This document shows, in pieces, positions 36,573 to 59,740 of a stretch of DNA of 64,000 nt (within the stretch, counting starts at the first letter, position 1; each line of letters starts with the position of its first letter). The stretch is from Amia ocellicauda (taxonomy: Eukaryota > Chordata > Actinopteri > Amiiformes > Amiidae): the NCBI RefSeq assembly GCF_036373705.1, contig NC_089869.1, positions 15,277,550-15,341,549 on the forward strand. The letters are read 5' to 3'. The notes beneath the pieces were generated by a model. The model did not search any database. It was not told the origin of the DNA and saw only the letters and a list, made by a program, of their open reading frames with translations. A program made the position numbers and the translations under genes.

Positions 36573-39500
36573 TATATAGCTGTATATTTAACTGTATATC
36601 TAACTGTCAATTGGGACATAAACAATGCATTAACAAAGTATAATGTTGATGGTTTGGTTTAAAGCTTATTTCCACAGTTTTGCTTTATTTATTTAGGGAG
36701 AGTTCACAGTATATCGAATCTTAGACTGCTAACAGAATTACCGGTATCTTGTTTTCAATCCAGTGTATAGTTCACCATACATTGAATGTGATTTGTTTGC
36801 ATCTTTGGAAAGCAAATTAAAAAATAATCATTAAAATTAAAAAATAAAACTGGCCTATTAGCCTACTTCTACAATGAAGCAATGTTTCCAGGCTCTTCTC
36901 TGCAACGTCTTTTTATTTATGAATGTTGAATACAAACGCTGGTCTCCTATAATCGCCGGTGTCCGAATGGCAACGGGACTTCTTGCAGTTATTAGGAATA
37001 AACATAAACGTAAGTTTTACGGTAAGTACTGTACTGCTTGTGATCTAAGCATCGTCTCTGGTTTCTCTGCGTGACATTTTAGTTTCTTTTTGAAATATTA
37101 TTTTACCTGAATTGTAAGACCAGGCGCCATGGCAATGAGGTCTTTTTGCAGGGCCAGCTTCAGGTTTTCATCGATTATATCTAAACCAAACATATAAAGA
37201 TAAAATAAAGTAATGAATGACATCACTGCACAAGATATAAATCCATCTGAATAATAATTATTTGAGCGTATTAGTAATCTATATATCATGAAATGCAACA
37301 CTTCAATAATCCACCCTTAAAAAGGACAATGTTGTACAAAATCGACTTACACTTACCGAACAATTCGATGTATACCTCTTGGAGTGTGTGAACGCTGCAA
37401 AACTGATTCAGTTCGTGATGAATCTTGTTAAAGATCAGCGTTTTGTCATAATCGGCAGTGTAGTTCCTTACAATGTCAACCACTGTCATAGAGAAGTGGA
37501 AATTAGAAGAAGTAAATCAGAAGTCGTTTCACACACACACAAAATGTCTGTTTTTAAATGTTTACCTGCAGTTGGGACCAACATATTGACCACCTCAATT
37601 CTGTCAAAATAGATCATGACACCCCCGCTGTGGAAATCAAAATCAAAGTATATATCTTTAATATTACAAAATAAGAGCATTACATGGATAGCATCACATT
37701 TGATAGAATAAACTAGTTCATATATTTGTTTTAACTCAACACTCTGAACCCTCTTATAACACCAATCATTTGATCTATTTTATTTAAATTAAGATTTTGC
37801 TGATTTAAAAGCATTGCAAATTGATGCGAAAGATATATGATCTTCATATTAAATATACAACAGCATTGCTCATAATCTATCTAAACAAGCCGATACAGAA
37901 TTGTAGATAAACTTTAGAAATTAATTTATACTATTCCTATGGTAAACCCATACAAATTAAAGCTACTCTACCTTGTCCCACAAGGCACATTTTTTATTTC
38001 ATCAGTCTGAAGTGTTGTCTGTAAAATAAACACATAATTAATTAATTAATGAAATCATTAACAATTTGATTTTAAGAAACACAATAAAATGCCTGGAATT
38101 ATTACACAAACGCACTGTGGGGTTGACACATAGAAACCTATAGCAATTATATTTAAGATTGAAATGGATGGAAAATGCAGAATCCACATTGGTGAACATA
38201 ATATTTTTTTTCTGCAAGCATCAGACTGAATTATCTATGTAAACAGATTTCCTGTTATTTTCCTTTCTCATATAACATACCAATAGCTTAAAAGTTCATA
38301 GTGGTATGTTAAAATAGATAGCGAAGGCATTAGCTTTAACTAAGAAGTGTTGGCTTTATGAAATAATGACCAAGGAGAGCTCAGACGCATAACATAAGGA
38401 CACAATGGTGACGGGGACTAAAGTGTAGTGTGTAAAACATGTCAGATGTGCAGAGAGGTTCCCCTGGCACCCTGACAGCTGCCATACTGCTGCTAAGAGT
38501 CTCTAAGGAGAGAGGGCCTGCTTCGAGAGAGTCTACAGCGATCGAACAGCTGGATCATGCTACAGTGACACCCCCCCCCTACCCCCACAAAGATCTCTGA
38601 AGGCTATTTCCATTGGGATCAGTTAGTAAAGTTGTCAAGATCTCTTTATTTTGCCAATCGCACAGATAGTACAAAATATTTGTTGCCTGCTTGTCATCAG
38701 GATTAGGATTAAGATTCTTTGGAGAGATTCTTCCCCCAGCACAATGAGCGAGGGCAGTCCCGTGTGTGTGAGCCGGAGGTCGGGAGCCCCAGTGAACTGA
38801 CCTGGACACTTCTGAAGGTAGTAATAAAGGGCAACATGATATGATAGCCTGGTCCATTGGGAGCTGTCAGCAAAGCACCACCTCTGAAAAGGCGACAGCA
38901 AACGAAACATCTCAGCAACAGAAGTAAAACTGGGAGTTTTATTTAATTTTTTTGTTCTGAAAGCAAAGTGAAAATCTACAATGCCTGACTGTTCTTTGTT
39001 TCAAATTGGTGCGACTAATACCAAAGCGGTGCAAATAGCCTTAAGCAGATTTTACTTTCAGTATTGAATGTTTTCAGGAATTGTATAGAAGGTGCATTGT
39101 TGCATTTTCAGTTAAACTTACTGTAACAAGTCTTTTATTGTATCTAGTGGCCGTGACTGATCTCTGACACAGGAATCTAGTGACTCGGTGTAAGAAACCA
39201 CATTGCACATACAGCTTGAGAGAAACATTTGTTTTGTTTTATGTGTTTTGTTGAAAAGCTAACACCGATTAACTCTTTGTCACAAAACAACTTTAGAAGA
39301 CATATCTGCTTACTTTTGATAAATTTCATGTGGAGAGAATAAATTATCGTATTTATTAATTCTAACAAGCTATCTGAAGACTACATTAAGTAAATACAAC
39401 AGCACTACAGCTGTGGACTACATTTTACTTCAAAGGAGATGCTACAGGCGTAATTAAAGCACAGCTTTGCCTCCTCCTAGTTTAAAGAAGGCATTCACAT

Positions 39501-39772
39501 GAGATATTGTAACTTTACATATTTTATATTAAAACAATGTATTGTGCACTGCTCTCCATTGCATTACACTACATCTTTTGTTCATGGCTTCCTACTATAC
39601 CACAAGGAAGCACAAACCCTGCAAGAGCCAGCAGAAATTAAAGTACAGATGTAACTCACCTATAATAAACAGCCAGATGCCCCTCTTCGATCTTGTGGAT
39701 GGAGGAGTGCAGCAGGATTGCCATCACCCCAGTTACTGCGGCCACTACTGCCCCAACATGAGCCATCGTCAT
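34800..39772 (-). CDS. erlin1: ERLIN1-like SPFH-domain ER lipid-raft protein
   Basis: ER membrane prohibitin-family protein; erlin1/erlin2 complexes direct activated IP3 receptors to ER-associated degradation and restrain SREBP. Eleven coding exons, given in transcript order, join in frame to 350 codons (usual length about 346-348): 39660-39772, 38802-38883, 37972-38018, 37566-37627, 37357-37482, 37107-37180, 36173-36231, 35953-36044, 35712-35801, 35484-35563, 34800-35027. The N-terminal membrane anchor (about residues 4-22) is followed by the SPFH core: [68 protein letters not shown] (with the conserved NYT glycosylation site), then the coiled-coil stretch [32 protein letters not shown] and linkage to CHUK favour ERLIN1 over ERLIN2. 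The tail after FVD is basic and unlike the ERLIN tails I know. An acceptor at 39788 shows that a non-coding 5' exon exists. Confidence 0.92.
36315..37025. mobile_element. Inverted-repeat element in ERLIN1 intron
   Basis: 711 bp between coding exons 6 and 7. The ends are 14-bp inverted repeats with one mismatch (TTACCGTACAACTT at 36315-36328, complement at 37012-37025). Inside are repeated phrases such as GCCGGTCTCCAA, a (TA)n(CA)n microsatellite (about 36,530-36,572) and no transposase. Family unknown. Confidence 0.5.
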
Positions 39773-42700
39773 ACTTACTAGTTATCTAGACAATAAACAC
39801 ACCATGGAAATTCACGTGAATACAGCATATTGAATCATAAAAATCATAAAATCATAACTGTACATTATTTTACAAAATAACAATTCAATATCACAATTTG
39901 TTGACTGCAAAATACAGCTATTTTAAGTGAAAAAATTTTTTTTCAACAACATCTTTACATTTACATGTGGTTGCGACACATTTTAGAGGTGTCAACACAC
40001 TCTTTGCCTTGAGAAATCCAGCAACAGTTTGTTGTAGTTCAATTCAAAAGCTCTTATAAGATTTTTATGAAAAATATTAAGATACCTTTGCAATCATAAA
40101 TCACCAAAAAGAGTAAAATAATAAAAATAATATGAAAATAATAACAGAAAAAAAGGAGCAAAAACACATGTTTAAAAAACAACAATCGTGTGTAGATGCA
40201 TAGAGCCTTTATTTAGGGCTTGTAGAGGATAACACAGTGTTATAAAATGTCAGTGTGTGCGGGTGCGTGCTACACTCAGCTCCATTGTTTTCAACCTGCC
40301 GGTGAGCTGACATATTTATGAATAACTCTGACATTATTATAGCTAGATACATCCCTGGATATCTGGAAACTAGATAATTTGGGGCTTTCAAATGAGACCA
40401 AGCTTGATAAGATCTGATATTGCTGTTTGGAGATATTGTAAATATAACAATGGTCCAACCCAAGTACATTTTTAATAAATTATCATAAATCCTTCATTTT
40501 GTATCCGATTTTCACCCAGTTTGTCTTAAGTTGTGTTTAAAAAAAAAAAAAAAAAAAAGTGTATAGTTTTAATTTTCATAAAAGCCATTACTTTCATAAT
40601 TATGCTTTTATTTATCTTGGGGACAAAAGTGGTAGTGTTGCTATATAGTGTGTCTAATCATGATACACAATGCATACGCTGATTCTGTAGTTCGTATGCT
40701 TTCATATTAGTGGTGTCACATGCTTGTGGCCCTTATAATGGAATAATGGCCCTCCTGAGCGCATTGTATGGTACAATTTTTATTTTGTATCCCTGCATAG
40801 GCTAGGTTCTTTCAACTGCACATTATTCCTTCATTTCTCATGCTATTTTCACCTTACAAGTTTCAATTTGAGCGGTACTTCAACAAACATTTTTCACCTC
40901 AATGTCACATACTTGAATGGAGGAAAAAGTTAAAAATGTCTAAATTTAAATAATAATAATAATAATAAACATCTCTTTTTGTGAAAAAACTTGGTAGTAG
41001 CATAATATAGCTTGTCTAATCATGATCAACTATGCAGAAAATTATAGTAGAGTATTTCTGTTTTCATTTGATACGTGTCACATACCTGTATTTATTATAA
41101 TGTCCATATTAAACAATTGCACATCTAAGAAGTTCAAACCAGGTGAAAATGGGGGTGAGTGTAAAGAGTTAAGGTTTTCTGAAAGTGTGCAAAAACATCT
41201 CATGTGTTTAAAACAATTATTAATGCAAGATTTGGGAAGGATTTCTGTGGACACCCCTCTTCACAGTATGACACTTTATAACACTATTGAAATAGGGTGT
41301 ATGCTTTCTATATTAACTGTACTTCTGCAATTTTTTAAATCTTCAATTGTACTTTGTATTACTGCATAAATTGAATTTTGTATTGAATTGTATTACTGCT
41401 TGTGTACACTGTAAATCACCCTGAATAAGGGCATTTTCCAGTAAATAGATAGATAAAATAATATTCAGCTGATGAATCATGCATCACATATCTAAGCAGA
41501 ACTAATCCTGCACATGTGCTCAATCCAACAAGCAGAAATTGACAAAACTACTACTACATAATAAAAGCAGAGCCTGGATGGTTTACATTTATAACACTTA
41601 TCTAGACATTCACCATGCCATGCACAGAAGGGGGAAAAACAGGTTCTGTGTTATTAACAAATCAAACGGCAGGAAAGAGTTCATCTGGAAGAGCAACAGT
41701 GTTGTATGCTGGCCAGAGGTTTCCGTTGGTGCCATGTGTATCATGTTCTTCCACAGACACAGCTATTCTACACTGCATGACAGCTGATCCCCCCCATCCC
41801 CCATCCACAACCTCAGCCCACTCCAGTACACCCAGCAGCAGCCAAAACACAGTTAAAATAGACCAGGGTGGATTGTGGCCTTAGATACAGTAAATCCCCT
41901 AGATGTGCATCATCAATCTTTAAGACCTAGTGCCAAATGTAAAGCAGATACTTTCTTGCTCTGCCTGCTTCTAAGGACACTGCACACCTTAACAATAATT
42001 CAAACCCAGCCTCTGGATAATATAAATGCATCTATACATCACTGGGGCTGAAGGAAGCATACAGGAGCACGCTGTTGTCCTTTCCACCAGCGATGTGCAG
42101 CATGAAACCATCAGGATGACAACTGGAGCTTCCCTACTCTGGGTCTGACAGTGTGCTACAATATGCAGTATGCTGGGTTTCAATATGAGTTCCTCCACAG
42201 CCCTGATGAAGACCTGTCACCTATACCTGTGCTAAGATCTGCTCTCAATCTTACTTGTGCTTCTTTGGAACGAAGAGTAATTCCATTTGGATTTCAGTAG
42301 AATTCCAGACGCTATAATAATAGAATGTGCATAATTACACACACTTTTTTTTTTTAGCAATTATCCTATATTATTCATTTAATATGTATCGTAAGTGCAG
42401 AACGATTTAGCAGACTAAGTGAGTAATTACGGTGTAGCTGGGCCATTTTGAAGCTTTTTCACATGCGTATACAACTGGGTTTCTCCGCGGGGCTGGATCT
42501 TATATTACGACAGAACCTAAACGAAGCAGAAATTAACTTTTTTTTGGGAATCAGGAAAGAAACGTGCACCGATGAAAGAAAGGAGGACGTGTATTTTAGA
42601 TGCATGTACTCTGAGTAATATTCCCGCAAAAGGCTCTCACGGAGGTTAATCGTTTAAACACCCCGGCTAATGCCAGTCCTCGGGGGACAAACGGACGTGT

Positions 42701-43002
42701 CCCTCTGTGTGCGCCACCCTGCCCGGCCAATGCAACGCCTGCCACCGAAAGCACCCCTGCAACACGGTATTATTTCACACTGGACCCACACATGGGCATG
42801 GGTTACACACACACACGCAACTGCTGATGTGAAAGGGTTAAGTTTTACATTATGTCCCCCCCCCCCACACAAAAAGAACTTGCTGGACTCCTACTTGTTA
42901 GTTTCGCCAAATAATCAGAAAGACCACCATTTCCTCCACACGGCCTTTCTGACCGATTCAAATGCATGCCGTAAAAGTATGCCTAAACAATTATCAACTC
43001 AC
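39773..43002 (-). other. ERLIN1 5' UTR remainder and first intron
   Basis: The acceptor tattgtctag (minus) ends at 39788, leaving 15 bases of 5' UTR before the ATG. The intron then runs about 3.2 kb to the putative exon 1. It holds poly-A runs (near 40,538) and a SINE-like tail (41,340-41,460). No separate gene seen. Confidence 0.5.
41340..41460 (+). mobile_element. SINE-like 3' tail (V-SINE/L2-type)
   Basis: Contains tcaccctgaataagggcatt and an AT-rich GATA-like tail, with upstream sequence resembling the copy at 17,333. The 5' limit is uncertain. Lies antisense in the first intron of ERLIN1. Confidence 0.5.
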
Positions 43003-43110
43003 CAGTCCTGCAAGAAGTCACTTATTGTATGTGTGTGCTCGTTTGATCCCCTCCTGTCCATCCCAGTGCGCTGCTGCAATGGACTCGGGCCGCTCTTCTC
43101 TTCCGGGTGA
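43003..43110 (-). other. Putative non-coding exon 1 and core promoter of ERLIN1
   Basis: On the minus strand a good donor (GACTG/gtgagt) ends at 43003, and the sequence just upstream is GC-rich with an ETS-type CCGGAAG (43,095-43,103 region). The transcription start is not fixed by sequence; the right limit is a guess. Confidence 0.4.
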
Positions 43111-43415
43111 AATGTACAACACCCATTAAAGGGGAGGCTGAGCTTTTTACGTCTGGGGACAAATATTTTGCTCAACGGCTGACATAGGGGCGTTCGTTTG
43201 TAAGCAGTTGTATTATTGTATCGCTTCATTTATCGTTTTTTATTTATGAAATGTGCATAGCAACACTAATAAACTATAGAGAAAACATGCACATGCAGGG
43301 AAATTAATCATTAACAAGAAAATCAAGTTGTGCACATGAACTTTGCACTGTTATAACGTCTGTCTTGCAGGCCAGAAACACCAAGGTCCAAGGACGACCT
43401 TTACAAAACGCTGAA

Positions 43416-43426
43416 GCGCATGCGCA
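43416..43426. promoter_or_regulatory. NRF1 motif upstream of ERLIN1
   Basis: GCGCATGCGCA, a full palindromic NRF1 site, about 0.3 kb upstream of the putative first exon of ERLIN1. NRF1 sites are common in housekeeping promoters. Confidence 0.5.
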
Positions 43427-43429
43427 GTG

Positions 43430-45899
43430 TAGAGGGCACCCAGGTACAGGGAAAGACAACATGCATGGCAAGTTAAGGTGACAAATCAACAGGCAAAGGG
43501 GATATGGGTGTTGTGGAGACACTGTGATGCTTTCAGACAACACGTTTATCATCATTGCTCCTGATTGCGATTCACATCTTTCCCATATTTTGAAATGGGA
43601 ATGTAAGAGAAGGGCCGGCAAAGATGGAGTGGATTTTCATAAAAGGGACTCATGGTCATAGGGCAACTGCTACACATAATATATTGGTTGTCAACATGTA
43701 CATACAGAAAAAAACATCACTACTGTCCCCGAGGCTGGTGTAATTGATTTATTTGGAATAATTACAGTAAGCTCAAAACGTGGATTACATTGCTTGAATT
43801 TCTTCATATATACATACAATCAAGATAAGTTTAATGTGATCTATGCCTGAAAGTGGCTGTCTTTTTGGTATGAAAAAATAAAGAAAGAACTTTCCATATT
43901 AATGTATTTTTTTTAATATGCATTCAGTCACAATTTACATATCTCACAGAACTGAAAACACCTAGATCTGTACAGTACTGCCATAAAACATACATCCCAT
44001 ATACAATTCAATGTACCACATGAACTCTGGAACTGTCTAATTAATCTACACTCATTTGCTCCATAAAGAATCAGGTTACACACATTGAAAAAAAATAAAA
44101 CAGAAAAAATAGATTTATTTAATTTCTTTCCAATATATATATTTTTTATATGCAGTCTATCTCCTGGAAATCCTTGACATCACATATGCAGTAAGAAATT
44201 TGTTCAAATATACATGATAAGAAGTTGTTCGGTTGCTTATATACTCAAACTGTAACATGTCAGTGGAACTGTGTAGAAATACAAAGCCATTTTCTTTCTT
44301 GTGGGGCTTCACTTAATTCACTTCCGTAGAAAAACTGAGTGCTATTCCAGATCAGAGATGTGGACCCGTAATGTAAGTGACACCCGACAGTAGCAAAATT
44401 GAAAACTAGCAATCCATTCTGTATTAAGGCTCTGACAATATAATTTGACAAACTGATCTTAAAATCAAATTAAAACTATATAATTGTAATTCTTACATTT
44501 GATTTTCATGCTATACAAGGGTGAAAAATAGAAAACCACTGAAAGCAACGGGAAACTTTTTAAATTCACAATTATAATTCCTTCCAATTCTAACTTGGCA
44601 ATTACAAATGCACTATATGCCAAAGATTGACCTAAACTGAATTCAATTTTATGGCCTTGCAATAAGGCAATACTTGGATATGGCTTTCCTGATAACTGAA
44701 GAGAGTTCACAATCCCTCTGTACATGGTTGTTCATCTAACACTTTCACTGCATGTTTTAACAACATTGACATCTCAATATTTTTCTAACAAACTAATGTC
44801 ATTTTTTACCATTCAATTTATTTTAAATCAACATGGACCTGGTAAAATCTATCAGTTTCTAAAGGTCACAATTTGAAACGTTTCAGTATTAATCTCAGAT
44901 TTCACATTCGTTACAGATGTAAAGTGAACCACAGATTCAGGAACAAAAGGCAATTATCAAGAAGTTACACAAAGTAAAGACTGGATAACAAATGTATAAC
45001 TCAGGAACAGAAACCATAATAAATAAATACAATTAAACTACATATCTAAAACATGTAATTCAACCTCAAAAGACAGTTGGATCCAGAGGGGAGAGTCATG
45101 TAAAGCCAAAAGTGTGAACACATTTACAAAAACAGAAAAATATATAAACAGAACTGCATAAAAGTCTTGATCTTTGAATAAAATGATGAAAGATTCCAGG
45201 ATGAAAGGAAGTTATATTTACTACTGTGCTTTGTTTTGACAATATTTCAACAAAAGATACATTAAACTGTCGGGGTTCACAGTAAGCATTGAAAAGTGCA
45301 GATAAAGCGGATTAACATATTACCAATTTCTAAAGTAATCTAAATGGCTTCTTTATTTCTCTATTGATGGTGACTCTAGATAATTAGAATGTAATCATTA
45401 TATTCCAAAATCAAAATGGAAAGGTGAGATAAAATAGACCTGAATCTTAAAATCAAAATGCTGAAAAAAAAAAAAAATGTAAAACATGAATTGTAGAATA
45501 TGCTTGTATTTATGTTATCCTTCATAATGGCTTACTTTTGTAACACAACATTTGGAATTTCAGATGATCCGTTTTCTTCATCCGGAGTGAAGATAGTTCT
45601 GTTTGACGCGGTGTTAAGAGATTTCATTTATGGGAAATAGCTACTTGGACATTAGCCTTTCTTAAGCAAATTGCAGTGTACATACTGAGCAACTTCACCA
45701 CATTTTGTCAGAATGCATTTTCAATTGTCCATGGATATATCCTTCGAAAAATGGCAAAGGTATTCTGTGGATTTTCATTAAATAAATTAGCCATACCGCC
45801 AAATAAGAAGTGTTGGTACATAAATACCATTAGTGTTAACAAGTGATGAAGTCAAAGTAGGATGAAGTCAAAAGTAAAAATCAGTTGCGTTAAATAGAT
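43430..45899 (-). other. CHUK 3' UTR and ERLIN1-CHUK spacer
   Basis: AT-rich sequence between the CHUK stop (45900-45902) and the ERLIN1 promoter. A minus-strand AATAAA lies at 45,352-45,357, about 0.55 kb after the stop. Open frames here look like chance. Confidence 0.5.
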
Positions 45900-56104
<10,205 letters not shown>

Positions 56105-56110
56105 TTTTAT

Positions 56111-57000
56111 GCTGTAAATTGTTTAACAATGTGTTAAAGATCACATCTAACTCACAGTATAGAGTAAACACACTGCAGTTGCAAAGAAAAGTACAAAATC
56201 AACCTCAGATGGAGTATGGAAATCCCTTATGTCACTCTTCCTCTGACTGCACCAGACATGGGTCATATCTGTGTCTCACAGAAGGTGAAACCACATTTTG
56301 ATTCTTGCCTTAACTGATGCAAACAGGCCTGCTGATCTGGTACCAGACCGATGCCCTGGTGAACTTTATATTGGGGTGGTTTCCCCAGCCCTATTCCTGC
56401 CCAAAATATAATCCTGCGACCATGTGGGCTCAGACCTATCCGTGCTCCATCCTCACCTCTTTCCTGGGATGTTAATGATCAGATTAGATTTGGGGGATTT
56501 GTAAAGCACACGCTGCCTTTTCTAATTAGTCCAGGTCCCGTCCTCCAATTAATGAATAATGAACAAGCCGATAAAGTCTACCTACACCAGCAGAACAGCA
56601 CTTTTAAAATGTGGGCGACTGCAAGAAAACGAAAACAAGAAGATGTCAAACTACCTGATTTTTTTGGACAAATGTGCGGTGTGTATTCATAAATACACTC
56701 AGCGTAACTGAAACATTGTCTGATCACTTACCTCAGCTAAACACGTCTCCGGAGTTGTGAAATCCACATTTAATGAGACCTCCGATCCTCAATTCAAATC
56801 GGAGCCCCCAGAGCCATGGACTCCCTGCGAGGTTGGACTAGGCCCGGCTTCTCGATGTAAACAAACTTCCTTTCCGCACAAGAGTCCGATTCGGCCTTAA
56901 AAACGTCTGCAATCTGGGTCATTCTTAAGGAAATGCGGGCATTACTGGACTAAAATAACCAAGACTTATTACTTTTATAAAGTTGTTTTCCCGTTTAGTA
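56111..57000 (-). other. CHUK 5' UTR intron and putative exon 1
   Basis: The acceptor tttacag (minus) ends at 56112, a few bases before the ATG. A strong donor (CTGAG/gtaagtga) ends at 56732, so a non-coding exon 1 probably runs upward from 56732 into a GC-richer region. The transcription start is undetermined. Confidence 0.5.
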
Positions 57001-57071
57001 TTACTTCAAATGTGAAAATATCCTCCTTCTGCGCTCCGGCTGTCCTGCCGTTTTGATGCGGCGCTGTGGAT

Positions 57072-57081
57072 GGACTTTCCC
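57072..57081 (+). promoter_or_regulatory. Kappa-B-like motif in CHUK promoter
   Basis: GGACTTTCCC, sharing the GGACTTTCC core of classical NF-kappa-B sites but with T in place of the first G just upstream. It lies 6 bp from a CRE. Autoregulation of CHUK is only a suggestion. Confidence 0.35.
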
Positions 57082-57086
57082 AGAAG

Positions 57087-57094
57087 TGACGTCA
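57087..57094. promoter_or_regulatory. CRE palindrome in CHUK promoter
   Basis: TGACGTCA, a perfect CREB/ATF full site, about 0.35 kb upstream of the putative exon 1 donor, in the GC-rich promoter region. Confidence 0.55.
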
Positions 57095-57161
57095 CACGCT
57101 TCTCTGACAGGAGGAGGAGTCAGGCGGCCTCTCCGGTAGTGTGTCTGTTGTAGTGCTGATC

Positions 57162-57174
57162 TACGCATGCGCAG
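57162..57174. promoter_or_regulatory. NRF1-like motif in CHUK promoter
   Basis: TACGCATGCGCAG, a near-consensus NRF1 site. A comparable site lies upstream of ERLIN1 (43,416). Confidence 0.45.
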
Positions 57175-57181
57175 CTCCTAA

Positions 57182-57390
57182 TTGACTCCCTAATTAGCAA
57201 TCCTTGGGGAACATTATTCATCTTTAACATCCCTATGAAATCGTTTCAAATATATGAAAACAAATAAACGTATAGAAATAAATTATTTTATAGATATATG
57301 TATAGATAATAAATAATAATGTATAGATATTATAAACTAATAATACATTCTACAGATACTTTTAAACATATGTAAAGTTCATTGATGTGG

Positions 57391-57441
<51 letters not shown>

Positions 57442-58800
57442 TACTACTAGTACTAATAATAATAGTAAGCGGTCCTAAATGAAAAAAAAACAAACAGTTG
57501 CAGCATCCATTAGGACATTCATTGACTCCCCACAAAGCTTTTGCACAATACATGACACTTCATAAAGTGATTCTGCTTCATACACAATATTGTTCAAAAA
57601 ATGCAATTTTTAACATCAAATAATGCCAAAGTTAAAGTAAAATGCCATTGCCAGAGTAGAAGTCAACACAAACAACATACAAATTGACTGACTAACACTG
57701 ATGAGATGAGGCTGCGACACTTTAGTGTAGCACTTTGGTTGGGTATGGGTGACACCAGTACAGGTAGGCCTACATGCACACACACATATAAAAATAATAA
57801 CTCTAACACAAATACACTATATTGTGTTGTACAATATTATATAGTAGCAATCCTGAAGTCTTGCTAAGGAGCCTGGGCATTTTAGTTTTAGTGATGCTGT
57901 AAGGTCGCTGCACTGTGGTTCGGGAGTCTGAATGTTACAATAGTGTATTTCATTACACTCACAGGACCATGTAACAGTAAAGTGTGGATAGTTGTTATTA
58001 TGGGTACAATGTCGTGTAGTGTACAATTATATAAACACAGTGTGGTATGCTTTGCATTCTCTACATCTTCTTCACATTCCACAGTCTATATTAAATGAAA
58101 GCAAAAAAATTAGGATCGCAAAACCCTTTATTTTAAAAAGGAATAAAGTTATAATAAAGGCAAAGTCAAGGCAACTTGAAGAATAGTAGCCATTCACAGA
58201 TACTGCTAACAAACACATTCTCCTACCAGTGGTGCTACTGTGCTAATTAATACAGTGCTAATTAACATAGTTGCATGGACACTAAACTAGCTGCTATTAT
58301 GCTACCACTACACTATCACGCTATCACTGTTGCGTACCCTACTTCTAATTGCACGTCTGAGTTTTCACTTTAACCATCATAGCGATAGAACTGGTCCAGG
58401 GGACAATAATTGGTGGACAATAATAACTGTGGTGGTCGGCAAGAAAACAAGGCCAGTGTGTATCTAATGTATCCTCTGCTAATGTAAAATATGCATATGA
58501 TACTTATTGCTACTGTATGACATTTTTTGGTCCCATAGGAAATGTTTTGGTGACACTCTTTAGTCCCGCATGAATTCTTGGGTCTATTTTAACACTTTTT
58601 TCAAACAAAATAACAAAATAATAATTATATCCAATAATATATTATGCAAAAGCACTGTTACAAAATATCTTCAGATACTTTAAATTCTAGTTATAATTGT
58701 TATAATTATTACATAAAATTACACTCACCAAATATGAATTAGGAAAAAGGAATCATTAAATCATAAAAACATGAATTATGTTAATTATATATATATGTAT
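57182..58800. other. Intergenic upstream of CHUK
   Basis: AT-rich; apart from the (TTA)n tract nothing is recognised. I see no exon of a divergent neighbour. Confidence 0.5.
57391..57441. repeat. (TTA)n microsatellite
   Basis: About 17 trinucleotide ATT repeats in the sequence upstream of CHUK. Confidence 0.95.
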
Positions 58801-59563
58801 ATATGGGTAATTCTTCCAATAGGGTGCCTTTTCTGTCCATGTGCCATATTTTTGATAAAATAATTGATTATTTTCAAAGTAATTAATTTATCATTAAGGT
58901 TTAAGTAATTCCTATTCACAATAACTTGTAAAAACAATAAAGCTGTAGAATAAATTCATATTTATTAATATAAATTGAACTATTTAGTACTGTCCCTGAA
59001 TCCACTGTCAACCCGTTTGCAGAATAATTAATTTGTCCACAAGTGACATGGGGCCAGATTAAATCAAAACTTTGACCTACCCACTAATAGAAAACTACTG
59101 TACTCAGTTGCGGCTGTATTTTTAGTAAGATGACACTTTCTTCTAATCATAAATGTAACCGCTATGATCTACAGGTTTTGTAGTTTGCTATTAGGGGGTG
59201 GGTCAAAGTTTTGATTTAATCCGGCCCATGATCTTCAGCATATGACATAATATTAAAGGAGGAAAAAATCAGAAGCAACTTCAGGTAGGTGTCTAAGCAA
59301 TGTTTCATATATTTTTTTTAAAGCTAATTTGTCTGGGTTCATAAGGTACTTTATAAATGTCAGCTCTGTTATGCAAAGTTAAGAAGAAAAAAAATATATA
59401 TCCAAAAAATAATAACTAGTTTAATAAAGTCCACCAGAAGCGCACCATGTGCTGCCATGTGCTTTACCTCATGGGAAATAAAGGCCAATCTATGTTATGT
59501 AAGTCAAGCCTGTTACTGGTCAACTCTGTTACAGAGGCACCCTATTGGAAGAATTACCCATAT
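58801..59563. mobile_element. Outer inverted-repeat element of a nested pair
   Basis: 763 bp bounded by perfect 29-bp inverted repeats (58801-58829, 59535-59563; they begin ATATGGGTAATTCTTCC). No transposase ORF inside. It contains the shorter palindromic element at 59047-59230. Family unknown; the flanks are too AT-rich to fix a target duplication. Confidence 0.75.
59047..59230. mobile_element. Inner palindromic MITE
   Basis: 184 bp with about 51-bp arms that are near-perfect inverted copies (59047-59097, 59180-59230; shared core GATTAAATCAAAACTTTGAC). The transcript of either strand would fold into a long hairpin. It lies inside the larger inverted-repeat element. Confidence 0.7.
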
Positions 59564-59716
59564 AATGTATAGATTTTTGATCATGATTGGCTGTTCAATA
59601 CAGTTAAATTAACCACATAAAACTACAATATAATATGAAAAAAAACAATAAATGTTCTTACTTTAGACTTCCTAATAATGGTGCATCACACCTTTTTAAA
59701 TTTATCCAAAAGATGT

Positions 59717-59740
59717 CAAATTATATCCACCAGAGGGTGC
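59717..59740 (+). promoter_or_regulatory. CTCF-like core motif (one mismatch)
   Basis: CCACCAGAGGGTGC (59727-59740) fits the CTCF core consensus with one mismatch (T for C). It points away from CHUK, opposite to the motif at 31,333. Confidence 0.25.

Noticed and set aside
41022..41369. 115-codon plus-strand frame inside the ERLIN1 first intron
   Set aside because: No family resemblance; it overlaps a SINE-like tail at its end.
42670..43110. 146-codon plus-strand frame over the ERLIN1 promoter
   Set aside because: Proline-rich by base composition, antisense to the putative exon 1, with poly-C and CA tracts inside.
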